From Pseudobutyrivibrio xylanivorans (lineage in GTDB: Bacteria > Bacillota > Clostridia > Lachnospirales > Lachnospiraceae): a stretch of 64,000 nt of DNA. This document shows, piece by piece, positions 53,324 through 61,002 of this stretch. The position numbers and the translations under genes are program-made. A model generated the notes under the pieces. The model did not search any database and was not told the origin of the DNA. It saw nothing but the letters and a program-made list of their open reading frames with translations. The DNA lies in contig NZ_VTVE01000004.1 in assembly GCF_010906925.1 (NCBI RefSeq), positions 220,870 through 284,869 of the forward strand, in the 5' to 3' direction. Each line of letters starts with the position of its first letter. The stretch's first letter is position 1.

Positions 53324-54199
53324 ATGAAGGCATTTTTTCTAAAATATTATAAGACAATAGCCATCGGCGCTCTCATGCTTGCTGGTTTGTCCTTGTTGGT
53401 GTACCCACTTGTTGCCAACACTTGGAACAATCACGTTCAATCTACAATAGTTAAGGATTATGAGGCGACAGTTGAGGCAGCCATCCAGGAAGGAACACTT
53501 GATGTACAAGCAGAACTTGATAAAGCGACTGTATACAACGAGGAATTACTTCCAAGTATTTTGCCAGATTCCTTTGCAGAGGCAGAGGCAAATGGTGTAG
53601 ATAGCAATTACATGAGCATTTTAAATGCAAATGGCGATGGAGTTATGGGATACATTCAGATACCTAGTATCAATGTAAAGCTTCCTATTTTCCATACAAC
53701 AAATGATGATGTACTTCAAATTGGTGTAGGACATCTTGAGGGAAGTTCACTTCCAATAGGTGGGCCTGACACACATTCAGTACTTAGTGCTCATAGAGGT
53801 TTGCCAAGTGCCACACTTTTTACAGACCTTGATAAGGTAGAGATTGGAGATGATTTCTTCATTATCATCATGGATGAGTACTATGCATACGAGGTTGATA
53901 ATATTGATGTGGTTGAGCCTGATGATACTAGCCTACTTGCAGTTCAGCCAGGCAAGGACCTATGTACTCTTATTACATGTACACCATACGGTGTAAATAC
54001 TGAGAGACTTATGGTTACAGGACACAGGGTAAAGTACACACCAACACTTCTTGCAGATGCCAAGACTCCTACATTTGGAGCCGTAAGTCTTCATACTAAT
54101 TATCTTTTATGGGTAATCGTAGGACTTGGAATTGTAGGTGCATTTATACTTTTACTTTATTTGTATGACAGAAAGCGCACGAAAAAGGAACAAGCGTGA
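53324..54199 (+). CDS. class C (pilin-polymerising) sortase 1
   Basis: 291 residues. N-terminal membrane helix (~10-30), sortase beta-barrel with GVMGYIQIPSINVKLPI, catalytic His in LSAHRGLP, Cys in LITCTPYGVNT and Arg in ERLMVTGHR, and a C-terminal membrane helix (~258-282): the two-helix topology of class C. The DP[F/W/Y] lid motif usual before the barrel is absent (PDSF occurs there instead). Should join pilins through LPXTG and a pilin Lys. Start is ATG 53324 after GGAGAGG; the in-frame upstream ATG at 53294 overlaps the hairpin. Overlaps the second sortase gene by 4 bases. Confidence 0.93.
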   Translation: MKAFFLKYYKTIAIGALMLAGLSLLVYPLVANTWNNHVQSTIVKDYEATVEAAIQEGTLDVQAELDKATVYNEELLPSILPDSFAEAEANGVDSNYMSILNANGDGVMGYIQIPSINVKLPIFHTTNDDVLQIGVGHLEGSSLPIGGPDTHSVLSAHRGLPSATLFTDLDKVEIGDDFFIIIMDEYYAYEVDNIDVVEPDDTSLLAVQPGKDLCTLITCTPYGVNTERLMVTGHRVKYTPTLLADAKTPTFGAVSLHTNYLLWVIVGLGIVGAFILLLYLYDRKRTKKEQA

Positions 54200-55098
54200 A
54201 ACAGAAATTAGTTAGGTTTTTAGTAATTTTATTATTCATAGTTGGAGTTGGATTTTTAGCTTATCCTACCATTTCAAATGAATGGAACAACTATGTGCAG
54301 AGCACAGTAATCCGTCAGTATGAGGATTCTCTCAGCCAGATGACAGATGAAGATTATTCCGCTTACTGGGAAGCCGCTAGGGCATTTAATGCAAATATTA
54401 CTGAAAACGCCATTGGCACAGATGCATTTGGCGCAGCAGCTGATGGAAATGCAGTTACACCAACTGAAGAGTTCTTAAATTCAGAGTACTATTCAGTTTT
54501 AAATATTAATGGTGATGGAGTTATGGGCTATTTGTCCATTCCAAAGATAAAAGTGAAGCTGTCCATTATGCATGGTACTTTTGATGAGTACATTCAGACG
54601 GCAGTTGGACACATGAATGGTACAGCACTTCCTATCGGAGGTGAGAGTACACATTCAGTTATTGTTGGTCACAGAGGTTTGCCTAGTGCAGAACTTTTTA
54701 CCAATATTGACCAGCTTCAGGTTGGCGACAAGTTTTACATCCATGTTTTAGATGAAACACTTGCTTATCAGGTAGATGAGATTTCGGATGCTATACCAGC
54801 GGAGGATATTAATACTCTTGCTGAAGCAATGAAAGTGGAGCCTGGCAAAGATTACGTTACTTTGTTTACATGTACACCATATGGTGTTAACACTCACAGA
54901 CTTTTAGTGAGAGGTACAAGAGTTGAGTACCTGGGAGAGGATGAACCTCCAAAGGGTGCCGAGGCCGTTGTAGAAACTGTTAAGAATTATTACGTGATTA
55001 TCGGTATAGCTGGTTTAATCGTAGCAATTATTCTTATTCTTATAATTCGAAAGTTATTCAAAAAGAGTAATAAGAAAGCTGAAGGGAGAGCTCAGTGA
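54196..55098 (+). CDS. class C sortase 2
   Basis: 300 residues with the same layout as its neighbour: N-terminal helix (~7-25), GVMGYLSIPKIKVKLSI, His in IVGHRGLP, Cys in LFTCTPYGVNT, Arg in HRLLVRGTR, and a C-terminal helix. It lacks a DP-type lid and has EYYSVLN at that place. Paralogue of sortase 1 and possibly specific for the tip or another pilin. The GTG start overlaps the upstream stop (GTGA), and its own stop overlaps the GTG of the next gene. Confidence 0.93.
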   Translation: MKQKLVRFLVILLFIVGVGFLAYPTISNEWNNYVQSTVIRQYEDSLSQMTDEDYSAYWEAARAFNANITENAIGTDAFGAAADGNAVTPTEEFLNSEYYSVLNINGDGVMGYLSIPKIKVKLSIMHGTFDEYIQTAVGHMNGTALPIGGESTHSVIVGHRGLPSAELFTNIDQLQVGDKFYIHVLDETLAYQVDEISDAIPAEDINTLAEAMKVEPGKDYVTLFTCTPYGVNTHRLLVRGTRVEYLGEDEPPKGAEAVVETVKNYYVIIGIAGLIVAIILILIIRKLFKKSNKKAEGRAQ

Positions 55099-56165
55099 AA
55101 AATTTAGGGTTTAGTAGGAAAAAACTTATAGCGATCGCTGCAACAGTAGTTACGCTTGCGGCTTCATTTGGAGCCTACAGTGTAAATGCTGCTGGTCATA
55201 TTGATTTGACTGCAGATGTAAATATTTCTGCTGCTATTGGAGCGGGAGATACTTCTCAGTTTGCCACAAGCTATGAGGGCGAGATAGTCATTGATTTATA
55301 TAAAATCGCAGAGCTTGATGAAAGCGGCAATATCAAGGGATTGACTGCTGACTTTGCAAACAGTGGCGCAGACCTTTCAGTTTTAACAAATAAGACTTCT
55401 GAAAAGGAAGTTAAAACTGAGATAGTAGAAAAGGTAAAGCCAGTTGCACAATCAGATGCAGTTAAGCCTACTGATACAATTAAAGCTACTAAGACAAAGG
55501 ATGGCCTTACAAATGCTACAGCTACTATAGCAAATGGCGCAGGTATTTACCTTTTTGTTCCACAGGATTGTTCTGATGCTGATTTTAACTATACATTTAC
55601 ATCATACATTTTATATGCCCCAACAAGTGACTATATAACACTTGGTTCAGGCAGCGATGAATGGAAGTATGATGTAAACTTTTTGCTTAAATCAGAGGCA
55701 AAGCCAAAATATGGCAATGTAATTATTACTAAGAATCTAAAGACATTTAATGATTCTCTTGGAACAGCAAGCTTCATATTTGATGTAGAGGCAACAAGAG
55801 ATTCAAAGACTGTTTTCAGCAATGTTTACACACTTACATTTGATAAAAATGACAATTATGTAGACGGAGCTTTTACAAAATCAATTACTATTGACAAGGT
55901 TCCAGCAGGAACAACAATCACTGTTACAGAAGTGTATTCAGGGGCTAGCTACCAGATAGATGTTGAGGAGAACAAGACTCAGACAATTGAGGATTTAAAG
56001 GCTGGTGAAACTGGAACAGTAGAATTTACAAATGACTACGATGAGCATCTTAAAGAGGGCGGTATTAGCGTAGTAAATACATTTGAAAAAGTAGAGACCA
56101 CAACTGATGGACTTGAAACTGTAAAATATAACTATACAGGAAACAATATAGAGGGAGGCAATTAA
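55095..56165 (+). CDS. secreted pilin-like protein without sorting signal
   Basis: 356 residues. Signal peptide ending near NAAG (~residue 34), a domain with IDLYKIAELDESG similar to pilin N-terminal domains, and a Cna-B-like C-terminal domain (~210-320: GNVIITKNLKT ... VTEVYSG ... VEFTNDYD). It ends in EGGN with no LPXTG, hydrophobic helix or basic tail, so it is either released or assembled another way, e.g. with the SipW-type proteins that follow. GTG start overlaps the sortase stop. No leftover sorting signal is seen before the next gene 3 bases later, so recent truncation is not supported. Confidence 0.75.
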   Translation: MKNLGFSRKKLIAIAATVVTLAASFGAYSVNAAGHIDLTADVNISAAIGAGDTSQFATSYEGEIVIDLYKIAELDESGNIKGLTADFANSGADLSVLTNKTSEKEVKTEIVEKVKPVAQSDAVKPTDTIKATKTKDGLTNATATIANGAGIYLFVPQDCSDADFNYTFTSYILYAPTSDYITLGSGSDEWKYDVNFLLKSEAKPKYGNVIITKNLKTFNDSLGTASFIFDVEATRDSKTVFSNVYTLTFDKNDNYVDGAFTKSITIDKVPAGTTITVTEVYSGASYQIDVEENKTQTIEDLKAGETGTVEFTNDYDEHLKEGGISVVNTFEKVETTTDGLETVKYNYTGNNIEGGN

Positions 56166-56168
56166 AGT

Positions 56169-56756
56169 ATGAAGTTTAAAAAGTATCTTATGATTGCCGC
56201 AGCTCTAGCGCTTGTGAGTTTGGCGTCAGTCAAAACTACAATGGCTTATTTTACAGACCATAAGGAGACAACTGGTGGAGTGACACTTTCTCTTGGAGAT
56301 TCTAGACTTACTCCACATGAGACAGTTGAAGGCCTTGTTAAGCATATTACTATTGAAAACACAGGTAACTATGATGTTTTCATAAGAGTAAAGGCTGTAT
56401 ATGGGAGCAATTATGATGCATCTGTTGTTGATAATACATCAGTTGGTTGGGAGCTTAAGGATGATGGCTACTACTATTACAAGGATGTAGTTAAGGCTCA
56501 CGAGACTGCACCAGAATTACAGCTTCAGATCAAGGTTAAGGATAACACAGCTATAGAAAATAGCTTTAATGTAGTAATCGTTCAGGAGGCTACACTTGCC
56601 ATTTACGATGGTGACAAGGTTTCGGCTGATTGGAGTAAGACTGTTATGAGTCGTCAAGACTATGATGCAAAGTTTCCTACTCAGGTAGATGGAACAATAG
56701 AGCAGCAAAATCAGTCTACTGATACAGATAACGGACAAGGGGAGGGTGATAACTAA
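56169..56756 (+). CDS. TasA/camelysin-like protein with SipW-type signal peptide
   Basis: 195 residues. The N-terminus has the pattern of SipW-dependent proteins: Lys-rich start, hydrophobic core, MAYFTDHKETTGG at the cleavage region, then the mature strand VTLSLGDSRL. The mature part looks beta-rich and resembles TasA/camelysin fibre subunits (HITIENTGNYDVFIRVKAVY). The Gln/Asp/Gly-rich C-terminus lacks a sorting signal. It probably assembles into surface fibres or pilus-associated material after cleavage by the SipW-type peptidase encoded at 59.5 kb. Stop overlaps the next ATG by one base. Confidence 0.8.
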   Translation: MKFKKYLMIAAALALVSLASVKTTMAYFTDHKETTGGVTLSLGDSRLTPHETVEGLVKHITIENTGNYDVFIRVKAVYGSNYDASVVDNTSVGWELKDDGYYYYKDVVKAHETAPELQLQIKVKDNTAIENSFNVVIVQEATLAIYDGDKVSADWSKTVMSRQDYDAKFPTQVDGTIEQQNQSTDTDNGQGEGDN

Positions 56757-57514
56757 TGAAAAAGATAGTAAAAAATCCTCTTGTAATACTTGCAGTTGGA
56801 GTGCTTATTGTGGCAGCAAGCTCTGTTGGAGCTACAAGAGCAGCTATTTCATATTCCAACAAAGCAGATCAGGTTAATTTTTCAACAGCCAAGCTTCAGG
56901 TGGAGCTTCAAGAAAAGCAGGGGGATGATTATGCGGTAGTTAGTGATGAGGATTCCCTTACATTTCCAGCTATCGCTGAGGCAATGAAGACCAATGATTC
57001 GGATAAGTCTAATGACATTCCTTTCACTGTTGGCAAGAAATATGATGAAAATGTGAGAGTGGTCAATACTTCTGAAGGTGGCTATGATGAGTACGTGAGA
57101 GTATCTGTATATAAATACTGGAAGGATGGAAAGAACAAGGATACATTTCTTGATCCTAAGCTTATTGATCTAGAGGTAGCTAATGGATGGTATGAAGATA
57201 AGACAGCAGAGACCCTAGAGCGCAAAGTTTATTATTTAGCGAAGCCTCTTGCTTACAATGAGTCTCACGACTTTATTAAATCAGTCACAATCGGCAACGA
57301 GGTCCTTACTTATGTGAAGACAGTAGATGGTGACAAGACTGGTGTTGTCGTTGACGAGTATCAGTACAACGGCAAGACATTTTATGTTGAAATTATGGTA
57401 GATGCCGTCCAGACACACAACGCTACGGATGCAATACGTGGAGCATGGGGAGTTCATGCAGAAGTTGATGATAATGGTGTTATTACTTCAATAAATGGAG
57501 CAGCAGTTAACTAA
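56756..57514 (+). CDS. second SipW-type secreted protein
   Basis: 252 residues. Signal region has a long hydrophobic core followed by VGATRAAISYSN, close to the SipW-dependent signal of many Lachnospiraceae proteins; the mature start VNFSTAKLQVEL resembles the TasA beta strand. Middle part is VVNTSEGGYDEYVRVSVYKY, again TasA-like. No sorting signal. Translationally coupled to the preceding TasA-like gene (TAATG). Likely a partner fibre component; the exact role is inferred from context. Confidence 0.75.
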   Translation: MKKIVKNPLVILAVGVLIVAASSVGATRAAISYSNKADQVNFSTAKLQVELQEKQGDDYAVVSDEDSLTFPAIAEAMKTNDSDKSNDIPFTVGKKYDENVRVVNTSEGGYDEYVRVSVYKYWKDGKNKDTFLDPKLIDLEVANGWYEDKTAETLERKVYYLAKPLAYNESHDFIKSVTIGNEVLTYVKTVDGDKTGVVVDEYQYNGKTFYVEIMVDAVQTHNATDAIRGAWGVHAEVDDNGVITSINGAAVN

Positions 57515-57526
57515 TAGGAGAGAATA

Positions 57527-58342
57527 ATGAAAAAGTTACATTTGAATATAGTTCTTGCTCTCATAGTGATGACCGCAGGCTTCACTTTTGCAGGAACGAC
57601 AGCGCATGCAGAGACACTTAAAATTGAACCATGGGATGTTACATATACAGGTTCATCAATGAAATCTAATTATGACCCAGCAAAGGCAGTTATTAAGGAT
57701 ACTATGCCAGGGGATACTATCGAATACACTGTAAACTATATTAATGATTCAAAATCAGATGCTACATTCTATATGAGTGCAGATGTTATTAAGACTTTGG
57801 AAGAGGGATCTATAGCAACAGGCGGATCTTATACATATAAGATTACATGTTCTGAAATGGAGGAGCCACTATTTGACAGTGAGACAATCGGTGGTGATGA
57901 GAATGCTTCAGCAGTTGTAGGTCTTAATCAGGTTAATGGCAACGAGGGCTCATATTTTTCTCTTGGTTCATTAGAAGTTGGTAAATCTGGTCAGGTGACA
58001 GTTACAGTTACTCTTGACGGTAACTCACAGACTAACAATTATATGTCTACACTTGCTGAGCTTGAGATTAAATTTGGTGCAGAACCAACTGACTCAGCTC
58101 GGGAAGGTGATAAAGAAGAACGTCACAACACAGTGGTAAAGAGAGTTGTTAATACTCTTGATGGTGGCACAGAAGTGGTAGTTATCGAGGATGATTCTAT
58201 TCCTCTTGATGGCGGTAATCCACTTACTGGCGATTCACTTTTCCCTCTTGTTATGTGTGGAATCGCTCTTTTTGCAGGTCTTTTGATGATTTTATGGTAT
58301 TTCATCATTACAAGAGACAGGAAAGAAGAGGAGGTGGCCTAG
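57527..58342 (+). CDS. surface protein with NPLTG sorting-like C-terminus
   Basis: 271 residues. Signal peptide ending AHAE (~29), an Ig/Cna-like beta domain (IEYTVNYINDSKSDATFYMS), then NPLTG at 231-235 followed by a hydrophobic helix and RDRKEEEVA tail. The NPxTG pattern recalls class B sortase substrates (NPQTN in Staphylococcus, NPKTG in Bacillus anthracis), and a class B sortase domain is encoded two genes later. So it is the best candidate substrate of that sortase; the alternative is a simple membrane anchor. SD TAGGAGAG. Confidence 0.72.
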   Translation: MKKLHLNIVLALIVMTAGFTFAGTTAHAETLKIEPWDVTYTGSSMKSNYDPAKAVIKDTMPGDTIEYTVNYINDSKSDATFYMSADVIKTLEEGSIATGGSYTYKITCSEMEEPLFDSETIGGDENASAVVGLNQVNGNEGSYFSLGSLEVGKSGQVTVTVTLDGNSQTNNYMSTLAELEIKFGAEPTDSAREGDKEERHNTVVKRVVNTLDGGTEVVVIEDDSIPLDGGNPLTGDSLFPLVMCGIALFAGLLMILWYFIITRDRKEEEVA

Positions 58343-59452
58343 ATGAAAAAAGCAAAGAAATTACTTGGCCTCATCCTTACATTTGTCTTTGTACTTACAC
58401 TTGCAAATCTTAACCCTAATGTAGCAAAGGCTGAAAGCTATACATACCAGGTTAAAATTTTAATAGGCAATAATGAGGATGCCTCATTTATTAGCGAGGG
58501 TGTTGATTCACTTAAAGCTAAATACGGTGACGAGCGTGTGTCTGTAAAAGATGATGTGCTTAAAATCGATGAGCTTAAATATGGCGAAGAAATAGATATT
58601 CGCGTAGATCAGTTGATTCAGATTAGTCCAAATGCTAAGACAGGAAATACAAAGTATTATCTTAGCGGACTTAGAGTTTCCGGCGGGGATACAATTGTTA
58701 CACAGGCAACAAAAGATGCAGATGGTAACAGAGCAGTGAATTTAAATGGAACTGTTGAGGGAGACGAGGATTACGTTGTAGCTTATGGCGTAGGTTCTAC
58801 CATTCCTTATACAGTCAAATACGTGGATGCTGATGGTAATGCACTTGCTCCAGATGATATTTACTGGGGTACACTAGGTGAGATTGTTTTAGTTCCAGCA
58901 AGACATATCGATAATTATTATCCAGATGCACTTTATCGCACAACATCTTCAGGTCTTAAAGAGAATACAGTATTTACATTCCAGTACACTAAGAACAACG
59001 GAAGAGTAGTATATATCGATGAGACAACATACTCATCTGACACAGTCTATGGTGAGCCAGTTTACGAGTACCAGTATGTAAATCGTGGCACTAGAACAGC
59101 AGATGGTGGAAGAACTACTCGTCCAGCTGCTGGCGGTGGAAATGGTGCAGCAAATGCAGATGCAAACGCCGGTGAAGATAATGCTGAAGCTGGTGATGGA
59201 AATGATGGTGCCGGTGCTGATGAGACCACTATCGAGGATGAGCAGACACCACTTGATGTGATTGACATCGACGACCCAGATACTGCAAAGCACGGCGAGA
59301 CTGCAAAAGATAATTTCAGACGCAATATGATTATTGGAATCTTAATTGCTATTATCGCAGTAGTTATAATCCTTATCGCACTACTTGTTGCAAACAAAAA
59401 GCGCAAGGCTGTAATTGCCAAGGTAGAAGAGAAAAAGGATGCAAAAGAATAA
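58343..59452 (+). CDS. membrane-anchored surface protein with MucBP-like domain
   Basis: 369 residues. Signal peptide (~1-30), an unrecognised region, then a MucBP-like segment (IPYTVKYVDADGNALAPDD, ~residues 153-205). A Gly/Ala/Asn/Asp-rich low-complexity linker (~250-310) leads to one C-terminal transmembrane helix (~333-353) and a basic cytoplasmic tail. No LPXTG. The start directly abuts the previous stop, with GGAGGTGG as SD. May be the membrane base of the surface structure; inference. Confidence 0.72.
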   Translation: MKKAKKLLGLILTFVFVLTLANLNPNVAKAESYTYQVKILIGNNEDASFISEGVDSLKAKYGDERVSVKDDVLKIDELKYGEEIDIRVDQLIQISPNAKTGNTKYYLSGLRVSGGDTIVTQATKDADGNRAVNLNGTVEGDEDYVVAYGVGSTIPYTVKYVDADGNALAPDDIYWGTLGEIVLVPARHIDNYYPDALYRTTSSGLKENTVFTFQYTKNNGRVVYIDETTYSSDTVYGEPVYEYQYVNRGTRTADGGRTTRPAAGGGNGAANADANAGEDNAEAGDGNDGAGADETTIEDEQTPLDVIDIDDPDTAKHGETAKDNFRRNMIIGILIAIIAVVIILIALLVANKKRKAVIAKVEEKKDAKE

Positions 59453-59465
59453 TTTGTAAAACATG

Positions 59466-59493
59466 GCGCCCAACTTCGGTTGGGCGCTTTTTT
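59466..59493 (+). terminator. terminator at the end of the pilus/TasA-like operon
   Basis: Perfect 9-bp stem GCGCCCAAC/GTTGGGCGC, TTCG tetraloop, six T. Confidence 0.93.
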
Positions 59494-59497
59494 GTGC

Positions 59498-59503
59498 TAT
59501 AAT
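59498..59503 (+). promoter_or_regulatory. -10 element directly before the SipW-sortase fusion gene
   Basis: TATAAT ends 6 bases before the ATG at 59510; the matching -35 would fall inside the terminator stem and is poor. If used, the transcript is leaderless. No SD precedes the ATG. Confidence 0.35.
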
Positions 59504-59509
59504 TGGCCT

Positions 59510-60751
59510 ATGGAGAAAATATTAAGAGTAATAGGGAAGATATTATTAATAATGGTGATTGTGGCATTTGTGCCTATAGTGTTTCCTAAGTTGCTAGGAT
59601 ACCAGAGCTATAATGTCATATCAGGTTCGATGGAGCCGACTATTCCGGTTGGATCCATAGTTTATGTTAAGCCGGTGGATTTTTCTGAGATCTCAGAGGG
59701 AGATATTATTTCATTTGAGGCAGGTGCCAGCGTAGTCACTCATAGAGTGGAGTCTATCGACGAGAGTCAGATGCTCATTACTACGAAGGGTGATGCCAAT
59801 GAAACCGCTGATTTCACACCAGTGGCTTATACCAATGTCTTAGGAAAGGCAGAGAAATATTTTCCTATAATGGGAAATGTGGCCGCTTTTATATCGGAGC
59901 CAGTAGGAAAGATAGTAGCCATTGTTATGGTGCTTGTTGGGGCTATATTATCTAGCGTTGGAGAGAAATCAAAAAAGAAAAAGGCAGATGAGGATGAGCC
60001 TGAAAAGAAAAAGAAATCAGGTTTAAATCCTAAAATTATTTTGTTCACTGGACTTGTAATTGTATTTGGCTCTGTTGCTGGTTTCCTTTTTATTTACATG
60101 GGATATCAGAAGTCTAATGATTTATATAACAATTTAAATGAAAAATATGTAAATTTATCCGAGACTAATCAGCAATGGTATGATATGATGGATGTCGATG
60201 TTTCGTCGCTTCAGGCGATTAATCCTGATGTAATAGGCTGGCTATATGTTGAGGGAACAGATATAAGCTATCCTATATTATATTCAGGGGATGATGACAA
60301 ATATTTGCGTATGACTATGGATGGTGAGAGTGCTACGGCAGGTAGTATTTTTCTGGAGGGATATAATCTCCCTAATTTCGCTGACAGTCATAATGTAATT
60401 TATGGCCACAACATGAGAAATCTTTCAATGTTTGGCAGCTTGAAGTTCTATAAAACAGATGATAACTATCTGCAGGAGCATAAGTATTTCCAGATTATCA
60501 CTGCAGATAAAAAGTATAGATATGAGATATTCTCATATTTTGATACGGATGCCGCTTCTTGGGTATATGGTGTGCCTTACTCGGATTCCGACGAGTTTGG
60601 TGATTATATCAGTGAGCTATTAAATCATTCGTATAAAGATATTGAAATAGGAAAGGACCTAACTTCTAAAGATAAGGTGACCACACTTTCTACTTGTTCA
60701 ACATCGGGGAGGAGATTCACAGTGCATGGCTACCTTTGTGAGACCTATTGA
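59510..60751 (+). CDS. SipW-type signal peptidase I fused to class B sortase
   Basis: 413 residues, two enzymes in one chain. Residues 1-150: membrane helix (~11-30), signal peptidase nucleophile Ser40 in SGSMEP, then His78 in THRV (the Ser-His pairing of SipW/ER-type S26B peptidases rather than Ser-Lys), TKGDANETAD motif and a second helix (~131-148). A Lys/Glu linker and a third helix (~176-198) lead to a class B sortase domain (~205-413) with IGWLYVEGTDISYPIL, His300 in YGHNM, Cys396 in LSTCSTSG and Arg401/402. It could cleave SipW-type signal peptides and anchor an NPxTG protein, both encoded just upstream. An in-frame start at 59480 would lie in the terminator; ATG 59510 has no SD. Confidence 0.88.
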   Translation: MEKILRVIGKILLIMVIVAFVPIVFPKLLGYQSYNVISGSMEPTIPVGSIVYVKPVDFSEISEGDIISFEAGASVVTHRVESIDESQMLITTKGDANETADFTPVAYTNVLGKAEKYFPIMGNVAAFISEPVGKIVAIVMVLVGAILSSVGEKSKKKKADEDEPEKKKKSGLNPKIILFTGLVIVFGSVAGFLFIYMGYQKSNDLYNNLNEKYVNLSETNQQWYDMMDVDVSSLQAINPDVIGWLYVEGTDISYPILYSGDDDKYLRMTMDGESATAGSIFLEGYNLPNFADSHNVIYGHNMRNLSMFGSLKFYKTDDNYLQEHKYFQIITADKKYRYEIFSYFDTDAASWVYGVPYSDSDEFGDYISELLNHSYKDIEIGKDLTSKDKVTTLSTCSTSGRRFTVHGYLCETY

Positions 60752-60771
60752 TTATCTAAAATAGACATATA

Positions 60772-60810
60772 GGGACAGGGTAACATTGGTTACTTTGTCC
60801 CCTTTTTTTT
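60772..60810 (+). terminator. terminator after the SipW-sortase gene
   Basis: 13-bp stem with two wobbles (60772-60784 with 60789-60801), ATTG loop, eight T. Confidence 0.88.
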
Positions 60811-60866
60811 ACTTTAAAAGAGCGTTATATTAAATAATGAAAACAGTGAAAAAGGTGTGTTACATA

Positions 60867-60898
60867 ATTATTTGGCAAAAACGTCCATTATTTGGCAA
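60867..60898 (+). promoter_or_regulatory. ATTATTTGGCAA direct repeat, 20-bp period
   Basis: Two identical 12-mers ATTATTTGGCAA at 60867-60878 and 60887-60898. Two helical turns apart, so a dimeric or tandem regulator would bind one face. They centre ~65-70 bases before the predicted start of the serine-rich gene. Confidence 0.55.
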
Positions 60899-60936
60899 GA
60901 ACAGTTACGAAAAGCTCTTTTAAAATAAAATCAACG

Positions 60937-60945
60937 TGATACAAT
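60937..60945 (+). promoter_or_regulatory. extended -10 of the serine-rich adhesin gene
   Basis: TGATACAAT (extended -10, one mismatch) with no good -35, consistent with an activated promoter; a ~50-base leader and SD GAGAGG follow. Confidence 0.45.
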
Positions 60946-61002
60946 AACTCATACATTGAGGTTAGATTTAATTTTTTGTATAAACGAGAGAGGTTATACA
61001 TT

